Source: Saccharomonospora amisosensis (GTDB lineage Bacteria; Actinomycetota; Actinomycetes; Mycobacteriales; Pseudonocardiaceae). Taken from it: a stretch of DNA of 64,000 bases. The DNA is taken from positions 310,001 to 374,000 of the forward strand of contig NZ_JAAOYM010000001.1 in the NCBI RefSeq assembly GCF_011761185.1, given 5' to 3'. The first letter of the stretch is position 1, and each line of letters begins with the position of its first letter. The notes beneath the pieces were generated by a model, which ran no database searches, was not told the DNA's origin, and saw only the letters and a program-made list of their open reading frames with translations. Positions 1 to 8,976 of the stretch are shown one piece after another. The translations under genes were made by a program, and so were the position numbers.

Positions 1-419
1 CGGGCCTGCGCAGGGCACATCCGGGTGCGAAGGTCGTGGTGTTCACCGCGCACGGCGACCACCAGGGCGTGGTCGCCGCTATCGAGGCGGGCGCGGCAGG
101 CGGGCTGCTCAAGGACGTCGCGGGCACCGACCTCGCGGCCGCGTTGCGGCGGGTGCTGCGCGGCGAGCGGGTTGTCGACCCTCGCATCTTTCCCGATAAG
201 GGACAGCGCTCCGACGCGCTCGCGCGTAGCGGGCTCACCAGGCGCGAGTACGAGGTGCTGCGGCTGGCCGCGCAGGGCAAGACGAATCCCGAGATCGCGG
301 AGGCGACCGGGCTGACGCGTAACACCGTGAAGACCTACCTGCAGTCCGCGTTGCACAAGCTGGGCGCGCGTAACAGGGTCGAGGCCATCGGCAAGGCGAG
401 CGAGGCCGGGCTGTTGTGA
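1..419 (+). CDS. NarL/LuxR-type response regulator, 5' end missing
   Basis: The open frame enters from the window edge (first full codon at base 3) and ends with TGA at 417-419. The visible part starts inside a receiver domain (VVVFTAHGD, then GAAGGLLKD with the lysine expected in the beta5 region). It continues into a C-terminal GerE/LuxR helix-turn-helix (LTRREYEVLRLAAQGKTNPE, then TVKTYLQSALHKL). Proteins of this family are phosphorylated by a sensor histidine kinase and bind DNA as dimers; the kinase would lie to the left, outside the window. About 138 residues are visible against roughly 210 for the family, so the phosphoacceptor aspartate is not seen. Confidence 0.9.
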   Translation, partial: GLRRAHPGAKVVVFTAHGDHQGVVAAIEAGAAGGLLKDVAGTDLAAALRRVLRGERVVDPRIFPDKGQRSDALARSGLTRREYEVLRLAAQGKTNPEIAEATGLTRNTVKTYLQSALHKLGARNRVEAIGKASEAGLL

Positions 420-508
420 CGAATTAGTGACCGATTGGGCGGTTTTTCTTCGCTGCCTCTCCAAGTGGGGGTATGCGGGCCTCCTCCTCCCGCTCAGGAT
501 TAGCCGCC

Positions 509-529
509 ACTGGCAGTGACGCCAGTCAC
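509..529. promoter_or_regulatory. overlapping inverted repeats upstream of the liv operon
   Basis: ACTGGC (509-514) and GCCAGT (521-526) form a 6-bp inverted repeat with a 6-nt spacer. It overlaps GTGAC (516-520) and GTCAC (525-529). It lies between the response regulator stop and the first liv ATPase, so it could be an operator or a weak hairpin. No known consensus was recognised. Confidence 0.25.
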
Positions 530-547
530 GAATTCGGAGGAGGCCTT

Positions 548-586
548 GTGCGCACTGTGGCGCGAATTTGGGCAGCGAGATGTTGA
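548..586 (+). CDS. possible 12-codon leader ORF of the liv operon
   Basis: A strong AGGAGG at 537-542 is spaced 5 nt from GTG 548, which opens a short frame reading MRTVARIWAARC and stopping with TGA at 584-586. That stop overlaps the livF ATG at 580, which has no good ribosome binding site of its own. This suggests translational coupling through a short upstream ORF. Alternatively the Shine-Dalgarno simply serves livF from too far away. This is inference from sequence alone. Confidence 0.3.
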   Translation: MRTVARIWAARC

Positions 587-1392
587 CGGTCCGTGACCTC
601 CGGGTGCGTTATGGGCGTTCGGTGGCCGCCCTCCACGGCATCGACCTCCAGGTGCCCGACGACGGCGTGGTCGCGGTGCTCGGCAGCAACGGAGCGGGCA
701 AGTCGACCCTGCTGCGCGCCATCTCCGGAACCCTTCGGATGCACAGGGGCACCGTGTCCGGTGGGCAGATCCACTACGGCGACCGCAGGATCGACCGGCT
801 CGATCCTGCGGCGATCGTGCGACTCGGCGTTGTCGGTGTCCCTGAGGGCAGGCAGGTCTTCGCCAGGATGACCGTCGAGGAGAACCTGCGTGCGGGTGGG
901 ATCGGAGCCGGTTCAGCGACCGACCGTGCCGAGGCGAGGAAGCGAGTGCTTGACCTGTTCCCGGTGCTCGCAGAACGCGCGGGGCAGCGGGCGGGCCTGC
1001 TCTCCGGTGGTGAGCAGCAGATGCTCGCTATCGGCAGGGCGCTGATGACCGGCCCCAGCCTGCTGCTACTGGACGAGCCGTCACTCGGCCTGGCGCCCAA
1101 GGTCGTCGAGCGGATCGGCGAGACCATCAAGGAGATCCACGCGCAGGGCACCGCCGTCGTGCTGGTCGAGCAGAACGCGGTGATGGCGCTGGCTGTGGCC
1201 GACTCCGCCGTCGTGCTCGAGGTGGGCAAGGTCGCGCTTTCCGGCTCGGCCGCGGAGCTTTCGGCCAGCGAGGACGTGCAGCGGCTCTACCTCGGCGGGC
1301 ATGCCGAGTCCGAAGCGGAGGCCGAGCGGGAGGCGGAGCAGGCTCGTGCCCTGCGTGCCCGGCGACGCGGATTGTCGAGGTGGGCCGGATGA
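580..1392 (+). CDS. livF: branched-chain amino acid ABC transporter ATPase, LivF type
   Basis: This is an ATP-binding subunit that drives uptake of branched-chain amino acids or related amides with the downstream LivG, LivH, LivM and LivJ. Visible motifs are Walker A GSNGAGKST, signature LSGGEQQ, Walker B LLLLDEPS followed by LGLAP, and the H-loop region VLVEQNA typical of LivF. ATG 580 is chosen; an in-frame TTG at 568 would add four residues. The product is about 270 aa, with an Arg/Glu-rich tail past residue 240 that is longer than in enteric LivF. The stop overlaps the next gene as ATGA. Confidence 0.88.
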   Translation: MLTVRDLRVRYGRSVAALHGIDLQVPDDGVVAVLGSNGAGKSTLLRAISGTLRMHRGTVSGGQIHYGDRRIDRLDPAAIVRLGVVGVPEGRQVFARMTVEENLRAGGIGAGSATDRAEARKRVLDLFPVLAERAGQRAGLLSGGEQQMLAIGRALMTGPSLLLLDEPSLGLAPKVVERIGETIKEIHAQGTAVVLVEQNAVMALAVADSAVVLEVGKVALSGSAAELSASEDVQRLYLGGHAESEAEAEREAEQARALRARRRGLSRWAG

Positions 1393-2189
1393 ACCCGCGC
1401 GAACTGAACGTGGAACGGTTGACGCTTCGCTTCGGTGGGCTGTGCGCGCTGGACGAGGTTTCCTTCACGGTGCGACCCGGCTCGCTGCACGCGCTGATCG
1501 GGCCCAACGGCGCTGGAAAGTCCAGTTGCTTCAACGTGATCAGCGGGTTGTACCGCGCCAGCGACGGCACGGTGAAGTTCGGCGAACACGAACTGACTCG
1601 TGAGCGCCCCTCGCACATGGCACGGCTGGGTATCGGCAGGGCGTTCCAGAACACCGCGCTTTCGCCGCACTCCACCGTGCTGGACAACGTGATGCTCGGC
1701 AGGTACGCGCTGACCAGGGGCGGCTTCCTCTCCTGCGGGCTGCGTCCACCGTGGATTCGCAAGCAGGAGCACAGGCACGCGGCAAGGGCCGCGGAAATCT
1801 GTGACTTCCTCGGCATCGGTGACGTGCTGCATACCCCGGTCGGGGTGCTGCCCTACGGCGGGGTGAAGCGGGTGGACATCGCGAGGGCGCTCGCGGTTGA
1901 ACCCTCACTACTGCTGCTCGACGAACCCGCAGCGGGGATGAACGCGACCGAGACCGCGGAGCTGGCCAGCACGATCCGGCAGATCCGCGACGAACTCGGC
2001 ATCTCGATCCTGCTGGTGGAACACGACATGGGACTTGTGATGGGCATCGCGGATCAGGTGACGGTGCTGGACTTCGGCCGAGTCATCGCGGACGGGGAGC
2101 CCGCCGCGGTGCGTGCGGACCCCGAAGTCATCAGGGCCTACCTGGGCACCGAAAGCACCCACAGCGCCACGAGCACGGAGGCCGGATAA
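1389..2189 (+). CDS. livG: branched-chain amino acid ABC transporter ATPase, LivG type
   Basis: This is the second ATPase of the Liv system, about 266 aa. ATG 1389 overlaps the livF stop (ATGA), so translation is probably coupled; a GTG at 1380 is less likely. Walker A is GPNGAGKSS and Walker [13 protein letters not shown]. The [20 protein letters not shown] segment is typical of LivG. The signature helix reads [15 protein letters not shown] rather than the usual LSYGxQR form, which is worth noting. The C-terminus carries the extra BCA_ABC_TP segment ([20 protein letters not shown]). Confidence 0.88.
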   Translation: MNPRELNVERLTLRFGGLCALDEVSFTVRPGSLHALIGPNGAGKSSCFNVISGLYRASDGTVKFGEHELTRERPSHMARLGIGRAFQNTALSPHSTVLDNVMLGRYALTRGGFLSCGLRPPWIRKQEHRHAARAAEICDFLGIGDVLHTPVGVLPYGGVKRVDIARALAVEPSLLLLDEPAAGMNATETAELASTIRQIRDELGISILLVEHDMGLVMGIADQVTVLDFGRVIADGEPAAVRADPEVIRAYLGTESTHSATSTEAG

Positions 2190-3068
2190 GTGGAAACGTT
2201 CGTTCAACTCTTCGTCAACGGCCTCGGAAAGGGCGCCGTCTTCGCCTTGCTCGCACTGGGTTTCGTGGTGATCTTCAAGGCCACCGAGGTCGTCAATTTC
2301 GCACACGGCTCGCTCGTGCTCTTCGGTGGCTACCTGGTGGTCGTCACCCGCGAGACGCTCGGCTGGGCGGGAGCGGCGATACTCGGGATCGTCAGCGCGG
2401 GTCTGCTCGCGCTGGCCATCGAGCGGCTGCTGCTTTCCCGCTCGAAACTGGCGGACCCGTTCAGCCTCGCGCTGCTGACCATCGGTGTGGACGTGATCGT
2501 CACCGAGGAGCTCGTCCGCAGGCTCGGCGTGTCGCTGCCGTTCGTCGGCGACGCCTGGGACGCGCAGCCGATCCAACTCGGTGGGATCACGCTGTTTCGC
2601 ACGCACCTGGTCGCTCTGCTCGTGGCGACCGTGCTCATCACCGCCTTCTTCCTCGCCTTCCGGTATTCCAACTGGGGTATCGCCATGCGAGCGCAGGCGG
2701 AGAACAAGGAGGCCGCCGCGCTGGTAGGCATCCGTAGCTCCGGGGTCACCGCGACGGCATGGTTGGTGGCTGGCCTGCTCGCCGGGGTCGCCGTGCTGTT
2801 CATCGCCACCCAGGACTTCTCGGGCGCAGGGTTGTCGCGGGGGACGCACTCGATCGCGCTCGCCGCGTTCCCTGCCGCCATCATCGGCGGGCTCGACTCC
2901 ACGGCGGGCGCCATCGTCGGCGGGATAACGGTTGGCCTTGTCGACGCGCTGTCCACGCACTACATCTCGTTCGCCTTCGCCAAGAGCGCGGTATTCCTCG
3001 TGATGCTCGTCGTGCTGGTCGCGCGCCCCTCCGGGCTGTTCGGGACGAGGGAGAGTACCCGTGTCTGA
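2190..3068 (+). CDS. livH: branched-chain amino acid ABC transporter permease, LivH type
   Basis: This is an integral membrane subunit of 292 aa with about eight hydrophobic segments. The N-terminus (GAVFALLALGFVVIFKATEV, then NFAHGS) is characteristic of LivH. The EAA-like cytoplasmic loop is seen as MRAQAENKEAAALVGI. The GTG start follows the livG TAA directly, with no spacer. The last 8 nt overlap livM. With LivM it forms the membrane channel energised by LivF and LivG. Confidence 0.88.
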   Translation: METFVQLFVNGLGKGAVFALLALGFVVIFKATEVVNFAHGSLVLFGGYLVVVTRETLGWAGAAILGIVSAGLLALAIERLLLSRSKLADPFSLALLTIGVDVIVTEELVRRLGVSLPFVGDAWDAQPIQLGGITLFRTHLVALLVATVLITAFFLAFRYSNWGIAMRAQAENKEAAALVGIRSSGVTATAWLVAGLLAGVAVLFIATQDFSGAGLSRGTHSIALAAFPAAIIGGLDSTAGAIVGGITVGLVDALSTHYISFAFAKSAVFLVMLVVLVARPSGLFGTRESTRV

Positions 3069-4233
3069 GGCCTCTGTGACCGATCGCTCCACAGTGGAGG
3101 AGCCTGCCCGTGCCCCGGTGCCTGCTTCGCGCCGCGACATCGGGTGGTGGGCACGCAAGGCGATGTGGTTGGCGCTGCTGATCGTGTTGCTCGCCTTGCC
3201 GCTGTACCTGGAGGCACAGTGGCTGAAAGCAGGGCAGTACGTGATGGTCGGCGCGGTCGGCGCGATCGGGCTGACGCTGTTGACCGGACAGGCGGGTCAG
3301 CTTTCGCTCGGGCACGCGTTCTTCCTGCTGGTCGGCGCCACTTCGTACACCGTGCTTTCCGCTCCGACGGACGAGGAACGGGTGATCGGCTTCGGTATCG
3401 ACCCCGCGCTCTCGCTCGTCGGGGCCGTCCTGATCACCGCGGTGCTCGGGTTGGCCTTCGCCCCCGTCGCGGCACGGCTGCGCGGCATCTACCTCGGTGT
3501 GGCCTCGCTGTCGCTGGTGTTCCTCGGCCTCTATTTCGGACAGGCCGCGGAGGAACTGACCGGCGGGACCTCGACCGGCCGCTCGCCCGCGACTTTCGAG
3601 TTGTTCGGCTTCCCGTTCTCCAACGAGGGTGACCTGGAGATCCTCAACGTCCCGATCCGGCAGACGGAGCGGGTCTGGTACCTGTTCCTCGCGCTGCTGG
3701 TGATCGCGTTCCTGCTGGCACGAGGCGCGGTCAAGGGCAGGATCGGCAGGTCATGGCGGGCGGTGCGTGACAACGAGGCATCGGCGGCGGTGATGGGTGT
3801 TGGCGTCGGTCGCACCAAGGCAGGCGTGTTCGCGGTTTCCTCGGCATACGCGGGGCTCGCCGGGGTGATGACCGTGCTGTGGTTCGACATCCTCAAACCG
3901 GACGAGAGCGAGTTCGGCACCTACGGGATCAACGTCTCCATCGCGTACCTCGCGATGATCATCATCGGCGGGCTCGGCTCGGTTCCGGGTGCGCTCGTCG
4001 GCGCCTTCATCGTGAACGGCCTGCCGCAGGCACTCGCTCTCTACTCAACCCAGGCGGGCTGGTCAACGGGCACAGGGGAGGGCGCGTTCACGCCCATCTT
4101 GATCAGTTCGTTCGTCTACGGCGCGGCGATCATTCTCGTCGTGCTCTTCGAGCCCGGGGGACTGGCGGCCATCGGTCGCAGGATCGCGGGTCGCCTCAGC
4201 GGCACGCAGCGTGGAAAGGAAACGACACAATGA
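3061..4233 (+). CDS. livM: branched-chain amino acid ABC transporter permease, LivM type
   Basis: This second permease has 390 aa. A polar N-terminal stretch of about 35 residues precedes the first membrane segment. LLTGQAGQLSLGHAFFLLVG is the LivM hallmark, and WRAVRDNEASAAVMGVGVGR is the ATPase-contacting loop. GTG 3061 overlaps livH by 8 nt. The TGA overlaps the livJ ATG. The overlapping starts across livF-G-H-M-J indicate one polycistronic transcript. Confidence 0.88.
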   Translation: MSEASVTDRSTVEEPARAPVPASRRDIGWWARKAMWLALLIVLLALPLYLEAQWLKAGQYVMVGAVGAIGLTLLTGQAGQLSLGHAFFLLVGATSYTVLSAPTDEERVIGFGIDPALSLVGAVLITAVLGLAFAPVAARLRGIYLGVASLSLVFLGLYFGQAAEELTGGTSTGRSPATFELFGFPFSNEGDLEILNVPIRQTERVWYLFLALLVIAFLLARGAVKGRIGRSWRAVRDNEASAAVMGVGVGRTKAGVFAVSSAYAGLAGVMTVLWFDILKPDESEFGTYGINVSIAYLAMIIIGGLGSVPGALVGAFIVNGLPQALALYSTQAGWSTGTGEGAFTPILISSFVYGAAIILVVLFEPGGLAAIGRRIAGRLSGTQRGKETTQ

Positions 4234-5483
4234 AACGACGGATGGTGGCACTTGCCTGTGCCTCCGCGCTCGTGCTCGCCGCCTGCGGCACCAAGGGCGG
4301 CGGCTCCGAGGAGGGCGCGGAGGGCGCTGGCGGGGTGAAGGCCGGGGTCGGTGTCACCGACACCGAGATAACCCTCGGTGTGATGACCGACCAGACCGGT
4401 CCCTTCAAGAACCTCTCGACCGGCATCACGCACGGCAACGAGCTGTGGGTCAAGGACTTCAACGCGGCGGGCGGTGTCTGCGGCCGCAAGGTGAAGCTGG
4501 AGATCGTCGACCACGGCTACAAGGCCGACACCGCCAAGACCCTTTACCCCCAGATCGAACCGAAGGTGCTCGGCTTCGTGCAGGTCGTCGGGTCGCCGAT
4601 CATGGCCGCGCTCGGTGGTGACCTTGAGGCCGACCAGGTGACCACAACGCCCGCGTCGTGGTCTTCGGAACTGCTCGGCAACCCCTACGTGATGATCGTC
4701 GGAACCACCTATGACGTCGAGATGATCGACGGGCTCTCCTACCTGCAGGAGGAGGGCATGATCAAGGACGGCGACACGATCGGGCACATCTATATCGACG
4801 GTGAGTACGGAGCGAACGGCCTGCGCGGCTCGAAGGCCTACGCCAAGGAACACAACCTGAAGCTGCGCGAGGTCAAGATCACCTCCAGTGACAACGACCT
4901 CACCAACATCATCACCGGGTTCAAGGGCCAGGGTGTCAAGGCGATAGCGCTGACCACGACGCCGACACAGACCGGTTCGGCCGCGGCGGCAGCCAAGGCA
5001 CTCGGACTGAACGTGCCGATCCTGGGCAACAACCCGACGTTCGACCCGCTGCTGCACGACAGCCCCGCCGCGGGAGCGCTCGACAACCTGTACGTGGTGG
5101 CCAGCAGTGTTCCGGTCGCCGCGGACATTCCCAAGGCGAAGGAGGTCGCGAGCAAGTACAAGGAAGCCGGTTTCACCGAGCCACCCAACGCGGGCGTGCC
5201 TTACGGCTACGCGGTCGCGGAGGTGTGGGGCGCCGTGCTCGAGAAGGCCTGCGAGAACAAGGACATGACCAGGGAGGGCATCCACAAGGCGCTGCAGGAG
5301 ACCACCTCGGCGCAGACAGGTGACCTCGTGGCGCCGCTGGACTTCTCCAAGCCGGGTGCTCCCGCCACCCGCCAGGTGTACGTGGCCAAGCCGGACGCCT
5401 CCGTCGAGGGCGGCATGGACTACGTGAAGCCACTGTTCGAGGCCGAGGAGGCCAAGGCGTACAAGGCGCCGCACGAGCAGTAG
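4230..5483 (+). CDS. livJ: branched-chain amino acid/amide substrate-binding lipoprotein, LivJ/LivK type
   Basis: This is the extracytoplasmic solute receptor of the Liv transporter, 417 aa. A lipoprotein signal peptide with the lipobox LAAC puts the acylated Cys near residue 19. The mature part has the periplasmic-binding-protein type I fold (ITLGVMTDQTGPFKNLSTGI, then GKV/VDHGYKADTAKTLYPQI). The open frame extends far upstream, but ATG 4230 is preceded by GGAAAGGA and followed at once by the signal peptide. The ligand could be a branched-chain amino acid, amide or aromatic acid; sequence alone does not decide. Confidence 0.87.
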   Translation: MKRRMVALACASALVLAACGTKGGGSEEGAEGAGGVKAGVGVTDTEITLGVMTDQTGPFKNLSTGITHGNELWVKDFNAAGGVCGRKVKLEIVDHGYKADTAKTLYPQIEPKVLGFVQVVGSPIMAALGGDLEADQVTTTPASWSSELLGNPYVMIVGTTYDVEMIDGLSYLQEEGMIKDGDTIGHIYIDGEYGANGLRGSKAYAKEHNLKLREVKITSSDNDLTNIITGFKGQGVKAIALTTTPTQTGSAAAAAKALGLNVPILGNNPTFDPLLHDSPAAGALDNLYVVASSVPVAADIPKAKEVASKYKEAGFTEPPNAGVPYGYAVAEVWGAVLEKACENKDMTREGIHKALQETTSAQTGDLVAPLDFSKPGAPATRQVYVAKPDASVEGGMDYVKPLFEAEEAKAYKAPHEQ

Positions 5484-5510
5484 CGACACAGCCACACTCG
5501 TCTCGAACCA

Positions 5511-5550
5511 GGGTCACCGCGACCGTTTCCCCCGGCGGCCGCGGTGACCC
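5511..5550 (+). terminator. hairpin terminator after the liv operon
   Basis: The arms at 5511-5521 and 5540-5550 pair perfectly over 11 bp (outer arm GGGTCACCGCG) with an 18-nt loop. They lie 27 nt after the livJ stop. Only a short T-containing tail follows, as is usual in GC-rich actinobacteria. Confidence 0.7.
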
Positions 5551-5594
5551 TTCCCATTGCCTGCCCTGGAATTCTTTCACTCACTGCAAGTCGA

Positions 5595-5611
5595 CTTCCG
5601 CCCGGCGGAAG
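5595..5611. promoter_or_regulatory. 17-bp palindrome upstream of the MetE-like gene
   Basis: CTTCCGCC and GGCGGAAG flank a single central C at 5603, a perfect 8+1+8 palindrome 52 nt before the ATG of the MetE-like gene. It is a good size for a dimeric repressor site. No matching regulator was identified in the window. Confidence 0.4.
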
Positions 5612-5662
5612 GTATGGTGACTCGTATTGAAGCTGGTCAGGACGACGTGTGAAGATTCGGCA

Positions 5663-6784
5663 ATGAGTCAGCGTTCGACCCCACCTTTTCGCGCGGACCA
5701 CGTAGGCAGCCTGTTGCGGCCGCCCGAGCTGCACCAGGCTCGGGAGCGGGCGGCGAAGGGCGAGATTACCCAGGAGGAGTTGCGAGCCGTCGAGGACGAC
5801 GCCATCCGGCGCGTCGTCGACCTGCAGCGCAAGGTCGGACTGCGGTCCGCCACCGACGGCGAGTTCCGGCGAGCCTCGTGGCACATGGACTTCATCTACC
5901 AGCTCAACGGCGTCTCCAAGAGCGACGAGAAGCTGCACGTCAAGTTCCACAACGCCGCGGGGGACCTGGAATTCAGCCCGCCCGGGTTGCAGGTCGACGG
6001 CAAGGTCGGGCTGGAAAAGCCGATTTTCGGTGACCACTTCGAGTTTCTGAAGTCCGTTGTGGACCCCGGTGTCACGCCGAAGCTCACCATCCCTTCGCCC
6101 AGCATGGTGTACTACCGGGGTGGCCGGTCGGCCGTCGACGAGAACGTCTACCCCAACCTGGAAGACTTCTTCTCCGACCTCAGCGCCGCCTACGGCAAGC
6201 AGATCAAGTCGATGGGCGAGCTCGGCTGCACCTACCTGCAGCTCGACGACACCAGCCTGGCCTACCTCAACGACCCGAACCAGCGTGAACTGGTTTCGAG
6301 GATGGGCTTCGACCCGCAGACCCTGCACCTGCGCAACATCGAGGTGATGAACGCCGCGATCGCGCACAAGCCCGCGAACATGGCGATTACCACTCACCTG
6401 TGCCGTGGCAACTTCCGCTCCTCCTGGGCCGCGGAGGGCAGCTACGACTTCGTGGCGGAGGCACTGTTCAACGAGCTCAATGTGGACGGTTACTTCCTCG
6501 AGTTCGACGACGAGCGATCCGGCGGCTTCGAACCGCTTCGGTTCGTGCCGAAGGGCAAGTACGTTGTGCTCGGGCTCGTGACCACCAAGCGCGGCGAGTT
6601 GGAGTCGATGGAGTCGCTCGAACGCCGTATCGAGCAGGCCGCCAAGTATGTCGACCTCGACCAGCTCTGCCTTTCGCCGCAGTGTGGGTTCTCCTCCACC
6701 GAGGAGGGCAACGATCTCACCGAGGAGCAGGAGATCCGCAAGCTGGAACGCATCGTGGAGACCGCTGCCAAGGTGTGGGGCTGA
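5663..6784 (+). CDS. MetE-like (cobalamin-independent methionine synthase family) methyltransferase, single-domain
   Basis: This 373-aa protein covers only the C-terminal catalytic barrel of MetE, as in Bacillus YxjG/YxjH. The likely zinc ligands are present: His-x-Cys in THLCRGNF, an acidic residue in FLEFDDERSG, and Cys in LSPQCGFSS. The homocysteine-binding N-terminal duplication of full MetE is missing, so it may use another methyl donor or thiol. ATG 5663 begins the conserved RADHVGSLLRP segment; a TTG at 5627 would add 12 residues. It sits alone after the liv terminator, behind the palindrome at 5595. Confidence 0.8.
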   Translation: MSQRSTPPFRADHVGSLLRPPELHQARERAAKGEITQEELRAVEDDAIRRVVDLQRKVGLRSATDGEFRRASWHMDFIYQLNGVSKSDEKLHVKFHNAAGDLEFSPPGLQVDGKVGLEKPIFGDHFEFLKSVVDPGVTPKLTIPSPSMVYYRGGRSAVDENVYPNLEDFFSDLSAAYGKQIKSMGELGCTYLQLDDTSLAYLNDPNQRELVSRMGFDPQTLHLRNIEVMNAAIAHKPANMAITTHLCRGNFRSSWAAEGSYDFVAEALFNELNVDGYFLEFDDERSGGFEPLRFVPKGKYVVLGLVTTKRGELESMESLERRIEQAAKYVDLDQLCLSPQCGFSSTEEGNDLTEEQEIRKLERIVETAAKVWG

Positions 6785-6850
6785 CCCGCGCCACCAACCC
6801 AGCCAAGGAGCCGGTCGTCCGTTGGGCTCGCCCCCGGGCGGCCGGCTCGC

Positions 6851-7516
6851 TCATGTTCGGTCCGCGAACTCCTCCACCTGTTCCCTTCGGCCCGCGACGA
6901 TGAGGATGTCGTCGCGCTGCACGACCGTCTCGGGCGTCGCGTAGGTGAAGCCCTGACCAGGGCGCTTGATGCTCACGACTGTCACCCCGAACTTGGTACG
7001 CAGCCGGGTCTCGCCGAGCGGCAGGCCTACCGCTTCGCCAGGAGCCGTTGTCTTGACGATCGCGTAGTCGTCCTCGAATTCGATGTAGTCGAGCATCCTG
7101 CCGGTGACAAGGTGGGCCACGCGCTCTCCCATGTCGTGTTCGGGAAGCACCACCTTGTGAGCCCCAACGCGCTCCAGTATGCGCCCGTGCTGCCGGTTCA
7201 CCGCCTTGGCCCAGATGCGTTCGATGCCTGCCTCCGACAGCAGTGAGGTGGTGAGAATGCTCGCCTCGATGTCGCTGCCGATGCCGACCACGGCGCGGCG
7301 GAACTCCGGCACGCCGAGCTGGTGCAGTGCCTCGACATCGGTGGTGTCGGCGACTACCGCATGGGTGAGGTCGTCGGCGTAGCGCTGCACGCGCCGGGGG
7401 TTGTGATCGATGCCGAGCACGTCGCAGCCGGCACGGGCCAGCTGGACGGCCAAAGAGCCGCCGAAACGTCCAAGTCCGATCACGACAACCCGGTGTGTGT
7501 GTTTCCTACTAGCCAA
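6851..7516 (-). CDS. ktrA: potassium uptake regulatory subunit, KtrA/TrkA type (RCK domain)
   Basis: This 221-aa cytoplasmic protein has an N-terminal Rossmann RCK_N domain (GLGRFG at 14-19, acidic end GIDHN) that binds NAD(H)/ATP/ADP. A C-terminal RCK_C domain (about 135-221) has the pattern GLPLGETRLRTKFGVTVVSI. It gates the membrane subunit encoded just upstream, with which it overlaps by 8 nt, so the two form one operon. TrkA-N with a single RCK unit fits the Ktr rather than the double-domain Trk arrangement. Confidence 0.9.
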   Translation of the reverse strand: MASRKHTHRVVVIGLGRFGGSLAVQLARAGCDVLGIDHNPRRVQRYADDLTHAVVADTTDVEALHQLGVPEFRRAVVGIGSDIEASILTTSLLSEAGIERIWAKAVNRQHGRILERVGAHKVVLPEHDMGERVAHLVTGRMLDYIEFEDDYAIVKTTAPGEAVGLPLGETRLRTKFGVTVVSIKRPGQGFTYATPETVVQRDDILIVAGRREQVEEFADRT

Positions 7517-8879
7517 CGATCGGCCTCTCTTCAGGTAGCTCGTAGCGCCGGGTGCGCTCGCGCAGCGCCAGCGCGGAGGCCAGCGTTATTGGTCCTAGCC
7601 TGCCAAGGAACATCATTCCGGTGACGACCAACTCGGCCGAGGGAGGAAGCTGTCCGGTGATGCCCGTCGAAAGGCCCACCGTTCCGAATGCGGAGACCGT
7701 TTCGAACAGCACCCGGTCAAGGCTGAACGGGGTGAGTGCGAGCAACAGCAGTGTCCCGCTGACCACCGCACCCACGCTCAGCAATGCGACGGTAAGCGCC
7801 TGTCGCTGCACCGTCGATTCAAGCCTACGTCCCATCACATGGACGCTCGGCCTGCCTCGGATCTCGGCGAGTATGACGAAGGCCAGCAGTGCGAAGGTCG
7901 TCACCTTGATGCCGCCTGCCGTGCCCGCGCTGCCTCCACCGATGAACATGAGCACGTTGTTGATCAGCAGCGTGCCCGGCTCGAACTGGCTCACATCGAG
8001 GCTGTTGAAACCGGCGGTGCGCGGCATGACGCCGTGGAAGAAGCCGGCCAGCAGCTTGCCGCCCACGCCGAACTGCCCGAGCGTCGCGGGGTTGTTCCAT
8101 TCCGCGGCCGTGATGAGGACACTGCCGACGGCAAGCAGTGCAGAGGTTGCCAGCAAGGTGATCTTGACGTGCAGCGACCACCGTCGCGCGCCGCGCAGCC
8201 GGTGGCGCCACAGCTCGATCCAGACGGGAAAGCCGAGACCGCCCGCCAATACCGCGAAGGCGATCGGCAGGCAGATCGCGGCATCGGTTGCGTAGCGCAT
8301 GAGGCTGTCGGAGTACAGCGAGAACCCGGCGTTGTTGAACGCCGAGATGGAGTGAAAGGCACCCTGGTAGAGCGCTTCTCCCCAGTGCTGACCCAGTCCC
8401 AGCCACAGCCGTAGGAACAGCACCAGGAAGATGACGACCTCGAAAACGAGGCTGATCAGCACAACGCCTGCGACCACGCGACGTACATCGCCGAGCCGGA
8501 GGGTCTTCGTCTCGGCTTGGACCGTAAGTTGCAGCCTCAGCCCGAACCGCCTCACCACCAGAATGCCAAGCAGGGTCGCAAGGGTCATGATTCCGAGGCC
8601 ACCCACCTGGATCATTCCCAGGATCGCCAGCTCCCCGAACGTCGACCAGTAGGAAGAGGTGTCGACGACGACGAGACCGGTGACGCAGACCGCTGACGTC
8701 GCGGTGAAAAGCGCCGTCACGAAACCGCTTGACTCGCCCGACTCGGTCGCGACCGGCAGCATCAGCAGGACGGTTCCCGCGGCGATCACCAGTGCGAAGG
8801 CGGTGACCACGATCTGAGCCGGTTGGCGCCATGTCGGCAACAAGCCACGCAAGACGGTGAGGCCCGACGCCAGCGTCAA
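7509..8879 (-). CDS. ktrB: potassium transporter membrane subunit, KtrB/TrkH type
   Basis: This 456-aa superfamily-of-K-transporters protein has four membrane-pore-membrane repeats. Pore loops are visible as TSAVCVTGL, SAFNNAGFS, GTAGGIKVTT and SAFGTVGLSTG, each with the glycine that lines the filter. It moves K+ (often Na+-coupled) together with KtrA. It is transcribed leftward and diverges from the IclR gene. The divergent region contains two direct GTCAAA boxes at 8916-8921 and 8925-8930, which on the minus strand read TTTGAC. Confidence 0.9.
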   Translation of the reverse strand: MTLASGLTVLRGLLPTWRQPAQIVVTAFALVIAAGTVLLMLPVATESGESSGFVTALFTATSAVCVTGLVVVDTSSYWSTFGELAILGMIQVGGLGIMTLATLLGILVVRRFGLRLQLTVQAETKTLRLGDVRRVVAGVVLISLVFEVVIFLVLFLRLWLGLGQHWGEALYQGAFHSISAFNNAGFSLYSDSLMRYATDAAICLPIAFAVLAGGLGFPVWIELWRHRLRGARRWSLHVKITLLATSALLAVGSVLITAAEWNNPATLGQFGVGGKLLAGFFHGVMPRTAGFNSLDVSQFEPGTLLINNVLMFIGGGSAGTAGGIKVTTFALLAFVILAEIRGRPSVHVMGRRLESTVQRQALTVALLSVGAVVSGTLLLLALTPFSLDRVLFETVSAFGTVGLSTGITGQLPPSAELVVTGMMFLGRLGPITLASALALRERTRRYELPEERPIVG

Positions 8880-8976
8880 ATCCGTACTCCGTTCGCGGTC
8901 AAGGGCCTGGCATGCGTCAAACTAGTCAAAGTGGAGAGGTAGCGCATACCTGTTCCGGGAAAGTCGGGTGAGTTAG

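Noticed and set aside
420-480. SigB/SigF-like promoter GTTT...GGGTAT before liv
   Set aside because: The spacing is 23 bp, too long for that promoter class.
5484-5662. cobalamin or SAM riboswitch before the MetE-like gene
   Set aside because: No B12-box or SAM core motifs; only a terminator and a short palindrome are present.
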